Source: Pseudomonas fluorescens (lineage in GTDB: Bacteria > Pseudomonadota > Gammaproteobacteria > Pseudomonadales > Pseudomonadaceae). From it: a DNA stretch of 64,000 bases. How positions within the stretch are numbered: the stretch's first letter is position 1; each line of letters begins with the position of its first letter. The stretch is from positions 202,929 through 266,928 of the forward strand of contig NZ_CABVHJ010000008.1 of NCBI RefSeq assembly GCF_902497745.1, in the 5' to 3' direction. A model generated the notes under the pieces. It worked only from the letters and a program-made list of their open reading frames with translations, was not told where the DNA came from and made no database searches. Made by a program: the position numbers and the translations under genes. Below are positions 50,105 through 59,457 of this stretch, in pieces.

Positions 50105-50469
50105 GACCGCACCTGCAGCTCATAAAGGATCGTTGTCCCGGCGGGATTGATCTCCTTAAGCGGCGGGACGATCGACCAGGTACGGCCCAGAATGATCACC
50201 TTGTTCAGCAGATCCGGTACCCATTCCAGTCCCTGCGCGGCGATCTTGAGCTTCTTGTCGCCCTGCTTGATGAGGCTGTTGTTCTGGAACTCCTGACCGG
50301 TGAAGTCGAGCAGGACGCCTTGGGCGGTCTGTTCAATGCTGGCGCCCGGCGCCTCGCCGCCCGTCTCCGGGTCATACTCGCCCGGCTCGGTCTTGCTGAT
50401 GGTTACGGGCTGGCCAAACTCTGTGATCATCTCCAGAGCCATCACGGCCATTTCGTCGTAGAAGGCCAT
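50101..50469 (-). CDS. Head-tail connector protein
   Basis: The ATG at 50469 (MAFYDEMAVMALEMITEFGQ) is chosen because AGGAG lies 6 nt upstream. The 122-aa beta-rich protein contains TQAQGVLLDFTGQEF-like text (EQTAQGVLLDFTGQEFQNNS) and RTWSIVPPLKEINPAGTTIL. By position and pattern it is a neck or stopper protein between adaptor and tail-completion protein. Confidence 0.72.
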   Translation of the reverse strand: MAFYDEMAVMALEMITEFGQPVTISKTEPGEYDPETGGEAPGASIEQTAQGVLLDFTGQEFQNNSLIKQGDKKLKIAAQGLEWVPDLLNKVIILGRTWSIVPPLKEINPAGTTILYELQVRS

Positions 50470-50527
50470 GATGGCTCCTGATGTAAAAAGTCCAGCTCGA
50501 TGGCTGGGCTTCCTCAAATACCTCGGA

Positions 50528-50875
50528 TCAACCGAAGGTTAATGTAACTTTCGCTTTGGATGGATCTAATGCATTCAGGATGTCCACGCCAACCTCCGGG
50601 AGCAACATCCATTGAGGTTTGCCAAAAGTCTGCGGATATCCCATCCCACCCTCTTCAAACCAGCGACACGCGACGCTCAGATCGGATTGACCATCCCAAA
50701 ATCCCGAGGCGATCGCAAACTCACCATTGTTGAAAATGATGCTCTGTACTTTAAATTTGTTGGTGCTATTCAACATGCTAATAACCTCTGTCGTTATCTG
50801 ATAACCCCAACCGTTTTCAGCCACCACGTTTGCGGCTCTACTCACTTGGGGAAAAGCGAAGATCTCCTGATTCAT
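50528..50875 (-). CDS. Hypothetical protein inserted in the neck region
   Basis: The 115-aa protein begins NQEIFAFPQVSRAANVVAEN and contains CRWFEEGGMGYPQTFGKPQW. It separates the head-tail adaptor from the connector, where such phages usually have adjoining genes. It is A+T-richer than its neighbours. It resembles small stand-alone phage proteins of unknown role and may be a moron. Confidence 0.6.
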   Translation of the reverse strand: MNQEIFAFPQVSRAANVVAENGWGYQITTEVISMLNSTNKFKVQSIIFNNGEFAIASGFWDGQSDLSVACRWFEEGGMGYPQTFGKPQWMLLPEVGVDILNALDPSKAKVTLTFG

Positions 50876-50900
50876 TCACCGCGTCAAATGCTCATCACCA

Positions 50901-51404
50901 CTACGCTCTCACGGCGAACAACCCGCGTTTCTGTAAATAATCAGCAAACTGCGTGGCGCTCGGCCGGTCCGGCGCCGCCGGCAGCAGTCGGCCGCTGGTG
51001 TTAGAGATCGTCGCGTACTCGCGAGTTACCGCACCTTCAACACGCTCCAGTGTTACCGCGCCTTTGCGCTTCTCGATCGGATCGACGTCGTCGGCGTGGA
51101 TCTCAGCAGCCAGCGCCATCTGGCCGTACTGAATTCGCGCCGGCAGGTAGTTGTCAGGTTTGATCTCGTAGTCCAACTCAACACCTCGGCGCGGCCAAGA
51201 CAAGGCCTGCTCGCTGTTGGTCTTCCGCCCTTTCCACGCCATACCGTCCATTGCCAGCGCAGCCCGGCGCAGCAATGCTTCCTGTGCTGGCACCTCCGCC
51301 GGGATGACCACGCCGAACTTCACGGCGTACATGGCCAAGTCCTCAGCGGATGCGTAGCTTTCGGCGTCAGGCTTACTGGTACCGTCCTCGATGATGAGAG
51401 TCAT
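50901..51404 (-). CDS. Head-tail adaptor (DnaT-like domain) protein
   Basis: The 167-aa protein has the pattern of the putative DnaT-like/gp6-type adaptor family: TLIIEDGTSKPDAESYASAE, LLRRAALAMDGMAWKGRKTN, ALSWPRRGVEL. These proteins form the ring below the portal and, despite the name, are structural. Confidence 0.8.
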   Translation of the reverse strand: MTLIIEDGTSKPDAESYASAEDLAMYAVKFGVVIPAEVPAQEALLRRAALAMDGMAWKGRKTNSEQALSWPRRGVELDYEIKPDNYLPARIQYGQMALAAEIHADDVDPIEKRKGAVTLERVEGAVTREYATISNTSGRLLPAAPDRPSATQFADYLQKRGLFAVRA

Positions 51405-51460
51405 GAATCAGCTCGCTGTGTTTTTTTGAATCGGGCACCAGTGATTGCGCACCCGGATTA

Positions 51461-52036
51461 TCACGCGCTCGGAAGCTCAGAGACCGCCTTTTCCAGCGAC
51501 TCAACCGAAGCATTCGCTCGATACGGCACATTGGCAGCGTCGAGCTTCGCTTTGAGACCAGCGATCTTCTCGACATTGTCGACCGGTTCCGCTGCTGCCT
51601 TGAGGCGTTCGACTTCGGCGCGTAAGGATTCAACCTCGCCCGCCAAGTTGTCACGCTCCCCCGTCAGCGCTTCAAAGCCTTCATGAATGGATTTCAGTGC
51701 ACCGAACAAGCGAATTGGCAGTTCGCCGGCGCCCGGGTGTTCCAGTTCAGTCAGGCCTTCGGCGGCGTCGATCAGCAACACGATGCCGTCACGCTCCGCA
51801 TTCAACTTGTCGATCAGCTCCTGCAGCGCAGCGTGATCACCACTATCGACGATCAGCACCACCGGTGCCGGTTCAACCTGTCGCACCGTCACCTCCGGCA
51901 CATCATCGGCCTCACCCTCGCGACTTTCGGTGATGTTCGCGTCGATGATGCGCAGCCCGTATTCCTTCGCCAGCGCCTTCACGTCTTCCCGGTACTGGTG
52001 AAACGGCCCGGGTAGATACCAGATTTTGTTGCTCAT
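51461..52036 (-). CDS. Hypothetical head-region protein
   Basis: The 191-aa protein starts KIWYLPGPFHQYREDVKALA and has an acidic middle part. A coiled coil follows (RDNLAGEVESLRAEVERLKA). It lies directly after the capsid gene. The coiled coil and position suggest a head accessory or decoration-related protein; no family is recognised with confidence. Confidence 0.6.
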   Translation of the reverse strand: MSNKIWYLPGPFHQYREDVKALAKEYGLRIIDANITESREGEADDVPEVTVRQVEPAPVVLIVDSGDHAALQELIDKLNAERDGIVLLIDAAEGLTELEHPGAGELPIRLFGALKSIHEGFEALTGERDNLAGEVESLRAEVERLKAAAEPVDNVEKIAGLKAKLDAANVPYRANASVESLEKAVSELPSA

Positions 52037-52087
52037 GATTGCATCTCCGCCAAGCCGGGCACACGTCCCGGCTTGGACATTACAGGG

Positions 52088-53056
52088 TTACTTGGAGGCG
52101 TCACCGATCAGGGCCACACCGGCGGTGTGCTTGATGCTGGTAGCGGTCTTGTCCCAGTTGGTTCCGGTTGCCAACTCAGCGTCGGTTGGCGACTTGCCGC
52201 CGGTGGTGGTGTCCCAGGTGTAGCCCTTCAGGCCCAGGCCGAAGGTGTAGTCGGTTTGCAGCGTGGTTTCGATACGCTCCTTGCCGTTGGTGGTCTGGAC
52301 GTTGCTGATAATGTCGCGGCCGTCGTGGACCAGCGCAGCGCCTTGCACCAGGGACAGGATGATTTCCTTGTTCGGGGTGCCGGCCTGCATCAGCGCCGGG
52401 GCATCCGTCACAACGGAGATCTTGCCGAGGATGTCCACCACGCGAACGTTGCCCGCCTGGAACAGCTGCTGCTGGTTCGCCAGGTTCTGGCCGACCAACT
52501 TGTGGTAGCTGGTGCCTTGCATAACCTGGGTGACCAGGTTCTGACTGGCGTCGCCGAACTTCGCGTGGGCGTTGTTCAGGCTGGCGTAGGTGATGCCTGC
52601 GGTCGCCGATACATCGTTGACCGCGGAGGCTTGGGCCGTGATTGCTGCCACCAGCGCCGCGATCGCAGTGTTCAACTGATCCTTCAGCAGGATTTCAGCG
52701 AACGCACGGCTCGCGACTTCGATACCTTGCGCGGTTGGGCGCTCCAGCCAGGTCATCTGCGATGGCTCGTAGCGGATCGGGCCGAAGCCGCCGGCGACTT
52801 TAACCGAAGTGTTCTTCAGCTCGGTCAGGTCGGTGGCAGCAACGGCGGCGTTGGCGCTGTAGCGGTCTACGCGGCGCTGGGCAGCAGCAAGAGTCTGGAA
52901 AAACGACTCTTGGAGGAAGTCGCCAGTGAAGCCGTCCGGGGAAAGCACAATAGCACCCCGGCTCGCAGCGTTGAACGCGGCGAGATATTGATCCAGCGTC
53001 TCGAGAGTCGCCGGCATGATGTATTCGTTGAAAACCTGCATTTGCGACAGGGACAT
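52088..53056 (-). CDS. Major capsid protein
   Basis: This 322-aa protein begins SLSQMQVFNEYIMPATLETL and contains FQTLAAAQRRVDRYSANAAV and LVQGAALVHDGRDIISNVQT. Position after the scaffold, length and composition mark it as the capsid subunit of an HK97-type head. No cleavage-type prodomain is visible, in line with a separate scaffold. Confidence 0.85.
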   Translation of the reverse strand: MSLSQMQVFNEYIMPATLETLDQYLAAFNAASRGAIVLSPDGFTGDFLQESFFQTLAAAQRRVDRYSANAAVAATDLTELKNTSVKVAGGFGPIRYEPSQMTWLERPTAQGIEVASRAFAEILLKDQLNTAIAALVAAITAQASAVNDVSATAGITYASLNNAHAKFGDASQNLVTQVMQGTSYHKLVGQNLANQQQLFQAGNVRVVDILGKISVVTDAPALMQAGTPNKEIILSLVQGAALVHDGRDIISNVQTTNGKERIETTLQTDYTFGLGLKGYTWDTTTGGKSPTDAELATGTNWDKTATSIKHTAGVALIGDASK

Positions 53057-53067
53057 GAGTTATTTCC

Positions 53068-53775
53068 TTACGATTGAGGGAGATCTGGGAACCGGCTTGC
53101 GATTGCAGCCGTGCGTTCCTCTTTGGTACCGCCGATTTTTCCTTTCGGGGCCCCGCCCCCACCACCTGCACCGCCGGCCCCGCCGCCCGATGCCTTGCTA
53201 CCCGCGATCAACGGCGCGAACGCCGCGTCATTCGCGATTTCTGCTTTCAACTCGTCCAGCGTTGCCGCCGAGAGTTTGCCCTGTGCGTCGAGGACGACCA
53301 CAACAGGCTTCCCGTCGCGCTGCTCGACGCTCAGACGGCGTTCGATGTGCGGCAACAGGGCTTTTGCGCTGCCTTGAACAGCCAAGGCAGATGCGATATC
53401 AGTAGCGGTACGGCCAACAGTCAGATCCCGGATCTGCCCGCTCAGCGTTCCACGCTCCTGTTCCAACATGCCGTTCAGCTCAGCTTCGCGGCGGGTAAAT
53501 TTTTCAGTCCAGGAACGCTCGAGCTCTTCGACGTTGCCGGACTTGCGAGCGGCTTCTTCACGCTCAAGGCGCGCTGCATCTTCAGCTTCGCGCGCCTTCT
53601 TCTCGGCGGCTTTCTTCTCGCCGAGCAGCTCATCAACCTTGGCCTTCAGGCCGGATACATCTTCTTGCTGCGGCAGACCTTCAATGCCGAGTACGAACTT
53701 GCCGTCCTTCTCGGTGTAAAGAGCGCGCACGGCTTCATCTACCCCTTCCAGGGTATCCAGTTGGAATTTCAGCAT
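53068..53775 (-). CDS. Capsid scaffolding protein
   Basis: The ATG at 53775 (MLKFQLDTLEGVDEAVRALY) is chosen because the upstream part reads like non-coding leader. The 235-aa protein begins with LYTEKDGKFVLGIEG. A long charged coiled coil follows (VDELLGEKKAAEKKAREAED to EEAARKSGNVEELERSWTEK), then a Gly-rich end (GGGAGGAGGGGGAPKGKIGG). This matches the scaffold proteins found before capsid genes in DUF6651-type phages. Confidence 0.83.
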   Translation of the reverse strand: MLKFQLDTLEGVDEAVRALYTEKDGKFVLGIEGLPQQEDVSGLKAKVDELLGEKKAAEKKAREAEDAARLEREEAARKSGNVEELERSWTEKFTRREAELNGMLEQERGTLSGQIRDLTVGRTATDIASALAVQGSAKALLPHIERRLSVEQRDGKPVVVVLDAQGKLSAATLDELKAEIANDAAFAPLIAGSKASGGGAGGAGGGGGAPKGKIGGTKEERTAAIASRFPDLPQS

Positions 53776-53820
53776 TGGTTGTCTCCCAGAGACGTAGGTG
53801 CAGGCCCTGCCTGCGGGCAT

Positions 53821-53845
53821 AAAAAAACCCGCCGGAGCGGGTTTT
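53821..53845 (-). terminator. Terminator after the inserted head-region gene
   Basis: A 9-bp stem, AAAACCCGC/GCGGGTTTT with a 4-nt loop, is followed by more T residues on the minus strand. It lies after the gene 53871-54182 and before the scaffold gene. Confidence 0.85.
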
Positions 53846-53870
53846 CTAACAAGTCTTTAAGTAGGCGTTA

Positions 53871-54182
53871 CTACAGGCCGAGATCGCTCTCAAGGCGCCA
53901 AATATTCACTTCGTCCTCTCCAAACGGATAGTACGGCTCCGCCATTTCGATACTTTTCAGCTCCTGACCTTTGGTATACATCCAGGTGTTCTGAATAAAC
54001 GCCATCAACATTGCGTCATATATGTTTTCTCTAAGCCGGCCTTCGCGCACCGGTCTTTCGGTCAAAGCCTTAAGCTCATCGTGTTTAGCCTTGCATAGAG
54101 CCGAATCATTCGGATTGGCCATGACGCACTTGAAGATCGCAGACAAGATTTCCCTTTCGAAAATGGTCAAATGTTTAACCAC
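53871..54182 (-). CDS. Hypothetical moron-like protein in the head module
   Basis: This 103-aa helical protein begins VKHLTIFEREILSAIFKCVM and contains LRENIYDAMLMAFIQNTWMY. It stands between the MuF-like and scaffold genes and has a terminator directly after it. Both features, together with its A+T-richer sequence, suggest a moron. The function is unknown. Confidence 0.6.
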   Translation of the reverse strand: MVKHLTIFEREILSAIFKCVMANPNDSALCKAKHDELKALTERPVREGRLRENIYDAMLMAFIQNTWMYTKGQELKSIEMAEPYYPFGEDEVNIWRLESDLGL

Positions 54183-54214
54183 GTTAGACGCTCCGTTCTG
54201 ATGAGCCTGGGAAT

Positions 54215-55300
54215 CTACAGCTTGGCTTTTTCAAACGCTAGAGGCTCTAAAGCTTTCATCTGTACGAGAGTCAGTGGTGAAAAATTGCGATCAAGCTGCA
54301 GTTCAGCGAACCGCTCAATGCTCAGCCCACCGTCTCGAAACAACTTCGCCCGAACCGGACCGATAGCCTTGTCCTGAAACGCTGCCGGCTGCTGCTTGAG
54401 CCAGTCGTAGTAGCTGAGGTCTGCCCTTACCTGCTGCGCGCCAGAGTCGCCGACGGATGCACGCGTGGCGCCCTCGGCAAACAGCGCGCTGAAGCGAGTA
54501 ACCGCCACCACCGTCGACCGGCAGTTGATGTGGATCGGCGGCCTCGGCCCTTCGGTCAGCTTGAAACGGCGCTTGTCGAGCGTCCGGCACTGGCTGGTAG
54601 TCTTCGAATCCAGGGTGCTGACCCACTCCACCGACGGCACGACATCAGAGTTCGCTTTCAGCGTCTCCATGCGCGCCTGGGTAGCGACGTGCTGCACCGC
54701 CGTTCGCACGATGGCGCCAGCGTTGCGGTTGGTCGTGGCCAGAATGCCGTCGTTGTACTTGAGCGCTTTGGTCCCGCGGATGTTCTTGATGATCTGGAAG
54801 TTGGTTTGGCCTTCGAAGAAGCCCTGCCGAATCGCGCCAGTGAGGCGTTGTCGTTCGGTGGCGGTGAAGCCATTGATGAACGACTTGAGCAGCTTCCCAC
54901 CGTCGGCACCGCGCACACTGAGCGGGTTGGTGAGGATTGCCGCCCTGATTGCTGCAGCACCCGGCACCGCCGCATCGAACGAAACGCCAACCGGCGCCGC
55001 CCGGGTCAGGCTGGTCGCCTCAAACTCGGCCTCGTAGTTGGCGATATCCACCAAATCGAGGTTCAGCTTCTCGCTGTACCGGTCGAAGATGCCGAGCAGA
55101 AGGCTATCCACCTCGCTCAGCAGTCGCTCCAGGCGGGCGACGGTGTAATCCGTCAGGTCGGCCCGGGTCAGCCGCTCGCGGATCGAGCGGTCGATCTCCT
55201 TGAGGACAGGTGCGAACTTGGCCATCTCCCCCGACTTCAGTTGCTCAAGGAAGACGGCGTGCCGAATCGTGGCATCAAGGATCGCTTGGTTTGCCGCCAT
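54215..55300 (-). CDS. MuF-like minor head (head morphogenesis) protein
   Basis: The 361-aa protein has a helical N terminus. The conserved C-terminal Mu F-like domain reads RTAVQHVATQARMETLKANS, VEWVSTLDSKTTSQCRTLDK and GPRPPIHINCRSTVVA. It is placed inside the head near the portal and may be ejected with DNA. Its start overlaps the portal gene by 26 nt. Confidence 0.88.
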   Translation of the reverse strand: MAANQAILDATIRHAVFLEQLKSGEMAKFAPVLKEIDRSIRERLTRADLTDYTVARLERLLSEVDSLLLGIFDRYSEKLNLDLVDIANYEAEFEATSLTRAAPVGVSFDAAVPGAAAIRAAILTNPLSVRGADGGKLLKSFINGFTATERQRLTGAIRQGFFEGQTNFQIIKNIRGTKALKYNDGILATTNRNAGAIVRTAVQHVATQARMETLKANSDVVPSVEWVSTLDSKTTSQCRTLDKRRFKLTEGPRPPIHINCRSTVVAVTRFSALFAEGATRASVGDSGAQQVRADLSYYDWLKQQPAAFQDKAIGPVRAKLFRDGGLSIERFAELQLDRNFSPLTLVQMKALEPLAFEKAKL

Positions 55301-56738
55301 TTAGGTTTGCCTCGTCGTCGTCATCCAGATCCGGTCCGGTGCTTTGCGCTTCGAGTTCACCCCGAATTTCATCGTCCGTTTTCTCCGGATTGATCACGCC
55401 TCGATCGCGCAGGTACTGCCAGAAGTCGCCCTCAGGCAACTTGCCGCCCTGCACTGCGTTGAACAGTGCCGCCAGGATCGTCGCGTCCAGAGTGATCTGG
55501 CTGAAGTCCTGGTTGAGCTTGTAGACCACCTCACCGGAAACATTCACGAATTCAGCCATCCATGCCAAGCACTGGCTGTAGGCCTCACTGACGTTGCTGA
55601 CCACCAGCGACAGGACGCTGTGTTCGGCGGCGCTGTCGTTGTCGGCCTGGGTGGCAGTCTTCACCGCGCTACCTCGCTCGATCAGCCGGGCGCCGAGCGA
55701 CACCATGTCCTGCTTCTTGGATTCCATCGCCTCCTTGGCCACCGTGTTCGGCTGAGCCTGCCAAACCCCGCAGGTGCCGTTTACTGGAAGCATCCAGGGT
55801 GCGCGGGAGCCGAGGAAGATGCCGCTTTCCTCCATGTGATCGCGCCACTGCTCATCGAGACCGGCCATCCAAGGCTGAGGCTGCCCAACCAGGTACGCCG
55901 CCTCTTCATAATCCGCGCTATTCCGATAATGACCGATGTTCACCTCGGCCATGTCGTAGAGCGGCGCGTCATCGATGCTGGTGTCGTTGTTCTCGCTGCC
56001 CAAAAACTGGAACGGGATCACCTGCCACGGGCGGCCAAGACCATTCAATGGTGTGAATGGCGCGACTTTCTGAGTTGTCGCGCTTGAACCCTCTTCCCAC
56101 ACTTCCTGCGTGTACTGCCCGGAGACATCAAGGCGCAATACCCGGTATTGCACGACCTGCTCACTACCGAAACCATCGTCCGTATCTACGTCGACCGTTT
56201 CGCGCAGCACGACAAGGCTCAACAGGTGCTGGCCGCCGACTTGGCGGGTCTTCCAGTTGATGATCGACTCAGCGGTGTAGCTGGCGATGTTCGCTCGGGC
56301 GCGACCGGATAACTCGTCGGCCTTGCTGACAGTTCCAGCCTCGACCGCGGCGTAATCGACCAGCAGCCCATGGCGGCCGACTTCGAGCAGATGCCCGATA
56401 ACCGACTGCGATTGCTGGTAAACGCTCACGCCCTGCCCGTCGATATCCTTGGATACGTAATCGAGTGCGCCGGGAACAGTCAGCGTAGGCCAGGTACGAA
56501 ACACTGCGCCGACAAGGCTGTGCTTCGTGCGACCGGTAGCGTTGTAGAACACCGCGCGCTTCTTGTACGCGTCATAACGGTCGCGGTTGTCCTGGGACTT
56601 GTCCGACGCGTTCGGCCTTGGCAGATAGCAATCGCCGGCGGCCTTTACCGTTTCCGACCCCTTGCAGACGTCGCGCACCAAGCGCCAGCGGTACTGTGCC
56701 GCCTTGTACTCGGGACGAGTAAAAGTGACGTCCGTCAT
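55275..56738 (-). CDS. Portal protein (DUF4055-type)
   Basis: The 487-aa protein follows the DUF4055 portal pattern: RPEYKAAQYRWRLVRDVCKG, LPRPNASDKSQDNRDRYDAY, GHLLEVGRHGLLVDYAA and IPFQFLGSENNDTSIDDAPL. It forms the dodecameric DNA gate at the head vertex. It overlaps the terminase gene by 4 nt. Confidence 0.92.
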   Translation of the reverse strand: MTDVTFTRPEYKAAQYRWRLVRDVCKGSETVKAAGDCYLPRPNASDKSQDNRDRYDAYKKRAVFYNATGRTKHSLVGAVFRTWPTLTVPGALDYVSKDIDGQGVSVYQQSQSVIGHLLEVGRHGLLVDYAAVEAGTVSKADELSGRARANIASYTAESIINWKTRQVGGQHLLSLVVLRETVDVDTDDGFGSEQVVQYRVLRLDVSGQYTQEVWEEGSSATTQKVAPFTPLNGLGRPWQVIPFQFLGSENNDTSIDDAPLYDMAEVNIGHYRNSADYEEAAYLVGQPQPWMAGLDEQWRDHMEESGIFLGSRAPWMLPVNGTCGVWQAQPNTVAKEAMESKKQDMVSLGARLIERGSAVKTATQADNDSAAEHSVLSLVVSNVSEAYSQCLAWMAEFVNVSGEVVYKLNQDFSQITLDATILAALFNAVQGGKLPEGDFWQYLRDRGVINPEKTDDEIRGELEAQSTGPDLDDDDEANLNGGKPSDP

Positions 56739-58036
56739 CGGGCGACTCCCATTTTCATTGAGGTGACCGGTTTAACGATCGGGTACTCGCGGTGAATGAA
56801 GTAACCGCCGCCGTCGTTGGCGTGGTCGTTGCCTTGGCTCTTGTCTGGCTCGCCGTTGGGCGCCCAAATTTGCTGTTCGAGACCGTCGGCGTATGTCGGG
56901 CATGTAAACGCGTTGACCAAGTAGCGCCGCTCGCCCTGCGCGTTACAGAACATGGCGTTCATGGCGTTGATTCGGTCCTTCACCGGTGGGTTGGCCGCCG
57001 GCGCGATGACCGTGAAGCCTGCCTGCTTGAGCATGGCGATATCGGTGAGGCTCGCATTGACCGACTTACGCGAATCACCGGAGGCGTCCGGGTAGATCCG
57101 GATCTCGCAGGTCTTCTTGTAGTCGTTGCCGGTGTGTTCCCAGTACCGCTCCTTGATGCGACGAATCATGTCCGGCGTGTCGTAGCCATCCATCAACTCG
57201 TCCACGGCTCGCGGTAGGCCTTGATCACGTTTGACGTGGGTGATCGCGGCCATCTTGCCGACATTGAAGTCCATGCCGATGAACAGCGGCTCACCGCGCT
57301 GCACAGTGTCGAAGCACTGGTTCAGCTTGCGGTCGTAGGCGTGGTAGATCGATCCGGATGTCAGGTTGACGAACTGGCCATTCAGGTACGCGCGAATCAG
57401 TTGCTCGGGGTACGACTCCATCAGCGAGGCGATGTAGTCGTCAGGCAGGTTCAGCTCGTTGTCGAAGGTGCTGGCCTGGATAAGGCCGTACATCTCCTTC
57501 AGTGCCGGCTTGTCGCGCAACTGCTTCACGAACTGGAGGAAGACGAACTTGAAGCCTTCCGGCGTCGTGGTCACGTCCACGCCGTTTTTCAGCCCGGGTA
57601 GGTTGTAACGCATCCGGGCAATGATCTTGCGCCAAGCCTGCTGCGCCTTGATCGACGTCAGCACGTCCAGTTCATCGACCAATGCGTGACCGATCTTGAA
57701 GCCGACGATGGTTTGCGGCTTCTCCATGGACCGGCAGATCACAGTGCCGCGATACTGCCGGCCGCTGTAAATGTGAACCTCATGGTTCGCCTGATTGATC
57801 TTGGTCTTCAGCCCCCAGTCGTAGGCCACCTCCTCCATCGTGGGATAGAAGATGTCTCGGATTTGCGGGTAAGTCGGTGCGAAGTAACCAGCGTTGACGC
57901 CGGGCCACTCCATGAAATGCTTGCTCAGTGCTGAGCATCCGACCCAGGTCTTTCCGGAGCCGAATCCAGCAACAAAGGCGCGAAACTTGTGGGGCAACAG
58001 AAGGAATTGCGACTGCGGAACATTAAGGCTCGGCAT
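56735..58036 (-). CDS. terL: Terminase large subunit
   Basis: The ATG at 58036 (MPSLNVPQSQFLLLPHKFRA) is chosen because GAGGAAG lies 4-5 nt upstream. The 433-aa packaging motor has Walker A FVAGFGSGKTWVG and Walker B HALVDELDVL. Its RNase H-like nuclease domain reads FIGMDFNVGKMAAITHV, with DASGD later. It is of the P22/Sf6-like type. It overlaps the small-subunit gene by 14 nt. Confidence 0.94.
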   Translation of the reverse strand: MPSLNVPQSQFLLLPHKFRAFVAGFGSGKTWVGCSALSKHFMEWPGVNAGYFAPTYPQIRDIFYPTMEEVAYDWGLKTKINQANHEVHIYSGRQYRGTVICRSMEKPQTIVGFKIGHALVDELDVLTSIKAQQAWRKIIARMRYNLPGLKNGVDVTTTPEGFKFVFLQFVKQLRDKPALKEMYGLIQASTFDNELNLPDDYIASLMESYPEQLIRAYLNGQFVNLTSGSIYHAYDRKLNQCFDTVQRGEPLFIGMDFNVGKMAAITHVKRDQGLPRAVDELMDGYDTPDMIRRIKERYWEHTGNDYKKTCEIRIYPDASGDSRKSVNASLTDIAMLKQAGFTVIAPAANPPVKDRINAMNAMFCNAQGERRYLVNAFTCPTYADGLEQQIWAPNGEPDKSQGNDHANDGGGYFIHREYPIVKPVTSMKMGVAR

Positions 58037-58484
58037 TCGGCTTCCTCGCATCCACTACGTCGACCTGGATGCGCGTCGGGATTGCCGGCTCATCGTCTGG
58101 CTCGTCCTTCCGGTTGCGACTGACGTAGACGTCGCCGACTTCCTTGGCAGCCTGCTCAAGGATCTGCATGGCCAGGCCGATGTTCTTCATCGTCTCGGCC
58201 CGCTCGACAAACCGGTTCATCGCACGAAGGCGGAATGCTCGGTTGGCGATCGGGATCTCGGCGGTTTCTTCGCGGAAGCGCTTGCGGGCATCCTCAAACA
58301 TCGTCACCCAGCGCTTGGCCAAGCCTTTCCCTGATGTCTTCGTGGGGTCGTGTGTCTCCACCTGCTGGCGGGTCACCGATATCCCGTATTCCTTTTGGAC
58401 GGCTTCAACAACCTGTGAAGGCGTGTCGAAGCACGCCAAGGCCTGAACGATAAAGGCCTTCACGTCGTTTTGAAGGGCTGCCAT
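58023..58484 (-). CDS. Terminase small subunit (DUF2280-type)
   Basis: The 153-aa protein matches the DUF2280 family (NDVKAFIVQALACFDTPSQV, then VQKEYGISVTRQQVETHDPT), with an N-terminal HTH and a helical oligomerisation part. It recognises the packaging site, which is probably close by. Confidence 0.88.
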   Translation of the reverse strand: MAALQNDVKAFIVQALACFDTPSQVVEAVQKEYGISVTRQQVETHDPTKTSGKGLAKRWVTMFEDARKRFREETAEIPIANRAFRLRAMNRFVERAETMKNIGLAMQILEQAAKEVGDVYVSRNRKDEPDDEPAIPTRIQVDVVDARKPNAEP

Positions 58485-58515
58485 AGATTTTCATCCGTCC
58501 AGAGCCTGTCCAGAA

Positions 58516-59139
58516 TCAGGCCGACTTGAGCAGACAGGTTCCGCAGGCCCTCGCAATGTTCATATTTCCTACCTCAGCAGGATTGTTTGCAGCGTCCACC
58601 AGCTCTTGAACTTGAGGGCTCGCCCCATACCGACGCACCACACCGACGAACTCTTCAACGTCGTGTCCGCGCATCTCAAGCTTGGGCAATCCTTCCTGGG
58701 TGAACTTGGGTGCGCCGTGCTGATCGGTCGCTTGAGCGATGTGGTACAGCTCATGCTCGACCAATGCGCAGAAGTCAGCGTCGGAGCAATCCGCGCAGTA
58801 GTCGGCAGCCAGAGTGATGATGTAGGCCGGCACGTCGCCGAACCAATCCTGCATCTGCTGTTCCATCCGAGCCTTCTGCCAGCCACCTGCGCGGAACGCG
58901 ACCTGCTCAGCTTGGCCCACCACAGTGCGACCCTTCTTCGTGAAGGCAGCAGACGCCCACATCACACGAATATCCGCATCGATCAGATGGGCGTGGTCTT
59001 CGTTGTGGATGCTGCCGGTGTCGGCGAGGATCTCGGCTTGGAGCCAGTCCCACACCTCAGGCGCAGGGATCAGGCGAATACCGAAGCTGGATAGATCAGA
59101 CAGTTCGAGCAGCGACTCTGGCGGCATCGGCCTGTTCAT
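58516..59139 (-). CDS. Putative phage metallopeptidase
   Basis: The 207-aa protein has a zinc-peptidase motif HELYH in DADFCALVEHELYHIAQATD and a matching upstream half (PAPEVWDWLQAEIL, HAHLIDADIRVMWAS). It belongs to the putative phage metallopeptidase family placed beside terminase genes. Its target is unknown. Confidence 0.85.
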   Translation of the reverse strand: MNRPMPPESLLELSDLSSFGIRLIPAPEVWDWLQAEILADTGSIHNEDHAHLIDADIRVMWASAAFTKKGRTVVGQAEQVAFRAGGWQKARMEQQMQDWFGDVPAYIITLAADYCADCSDADFCALVEHELYHIAQATDQHGAPKFTQEGLPKLEMRGHDVEEFVGVVRRYGASPQVQELVDAANNPAEVGNMNIARACGTCLLKSA

Positions 59140-59216
59140 GGCTCACCTTGCACTTGTAATGGTGGCTGGATGCCGGTATTGATGGGAATCAACTAACTCT
59201 GCGCAAGGAAGGCAAC

Positions 59217-59426
59217 ATGTCTGACGCGATCAAAGCTATCTCTGTAAATGGCAACTTGGCATACGCTCGACTCCAACCGGACACCCAGAGAGCAGTAGCG
59301 GTAGGCGCTGCTTTGGAGCTGATCTCAAACAGGGTCCTAAGCTCTGCCTCTGTGCACCTCAGCCAGGAAATGGACAAGCTGTCTGTCTACGCAGATCAGA
59401 TTCAGGAAGCTCTGAAAGCTAAGTGA
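59217..59426 (+). CDS. Small plus-strand protein near the terminase genes
   Basis: The ATG has AAGGAAGG 4 nt upstream. The 69-aa protein is helical (PDTQRAVAVGAALELISNRV, LSQEMDKLSVYADQIQEALK). It is on the opposite strand to the late operon, in a gap between the metallopeptidase and lysis-side genes. The function is unknown. Confidence 0.6.
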   Translation: MSDAIKAISVNGNLAYARLQPDTQRAVAVGAALELISNRVLSSASVHLSQEMDKLSVYADQIQEALKAK

Positions 59427-59457
59427 TCTGCCAGTGCCGCACTCACCTGCGGCACAA

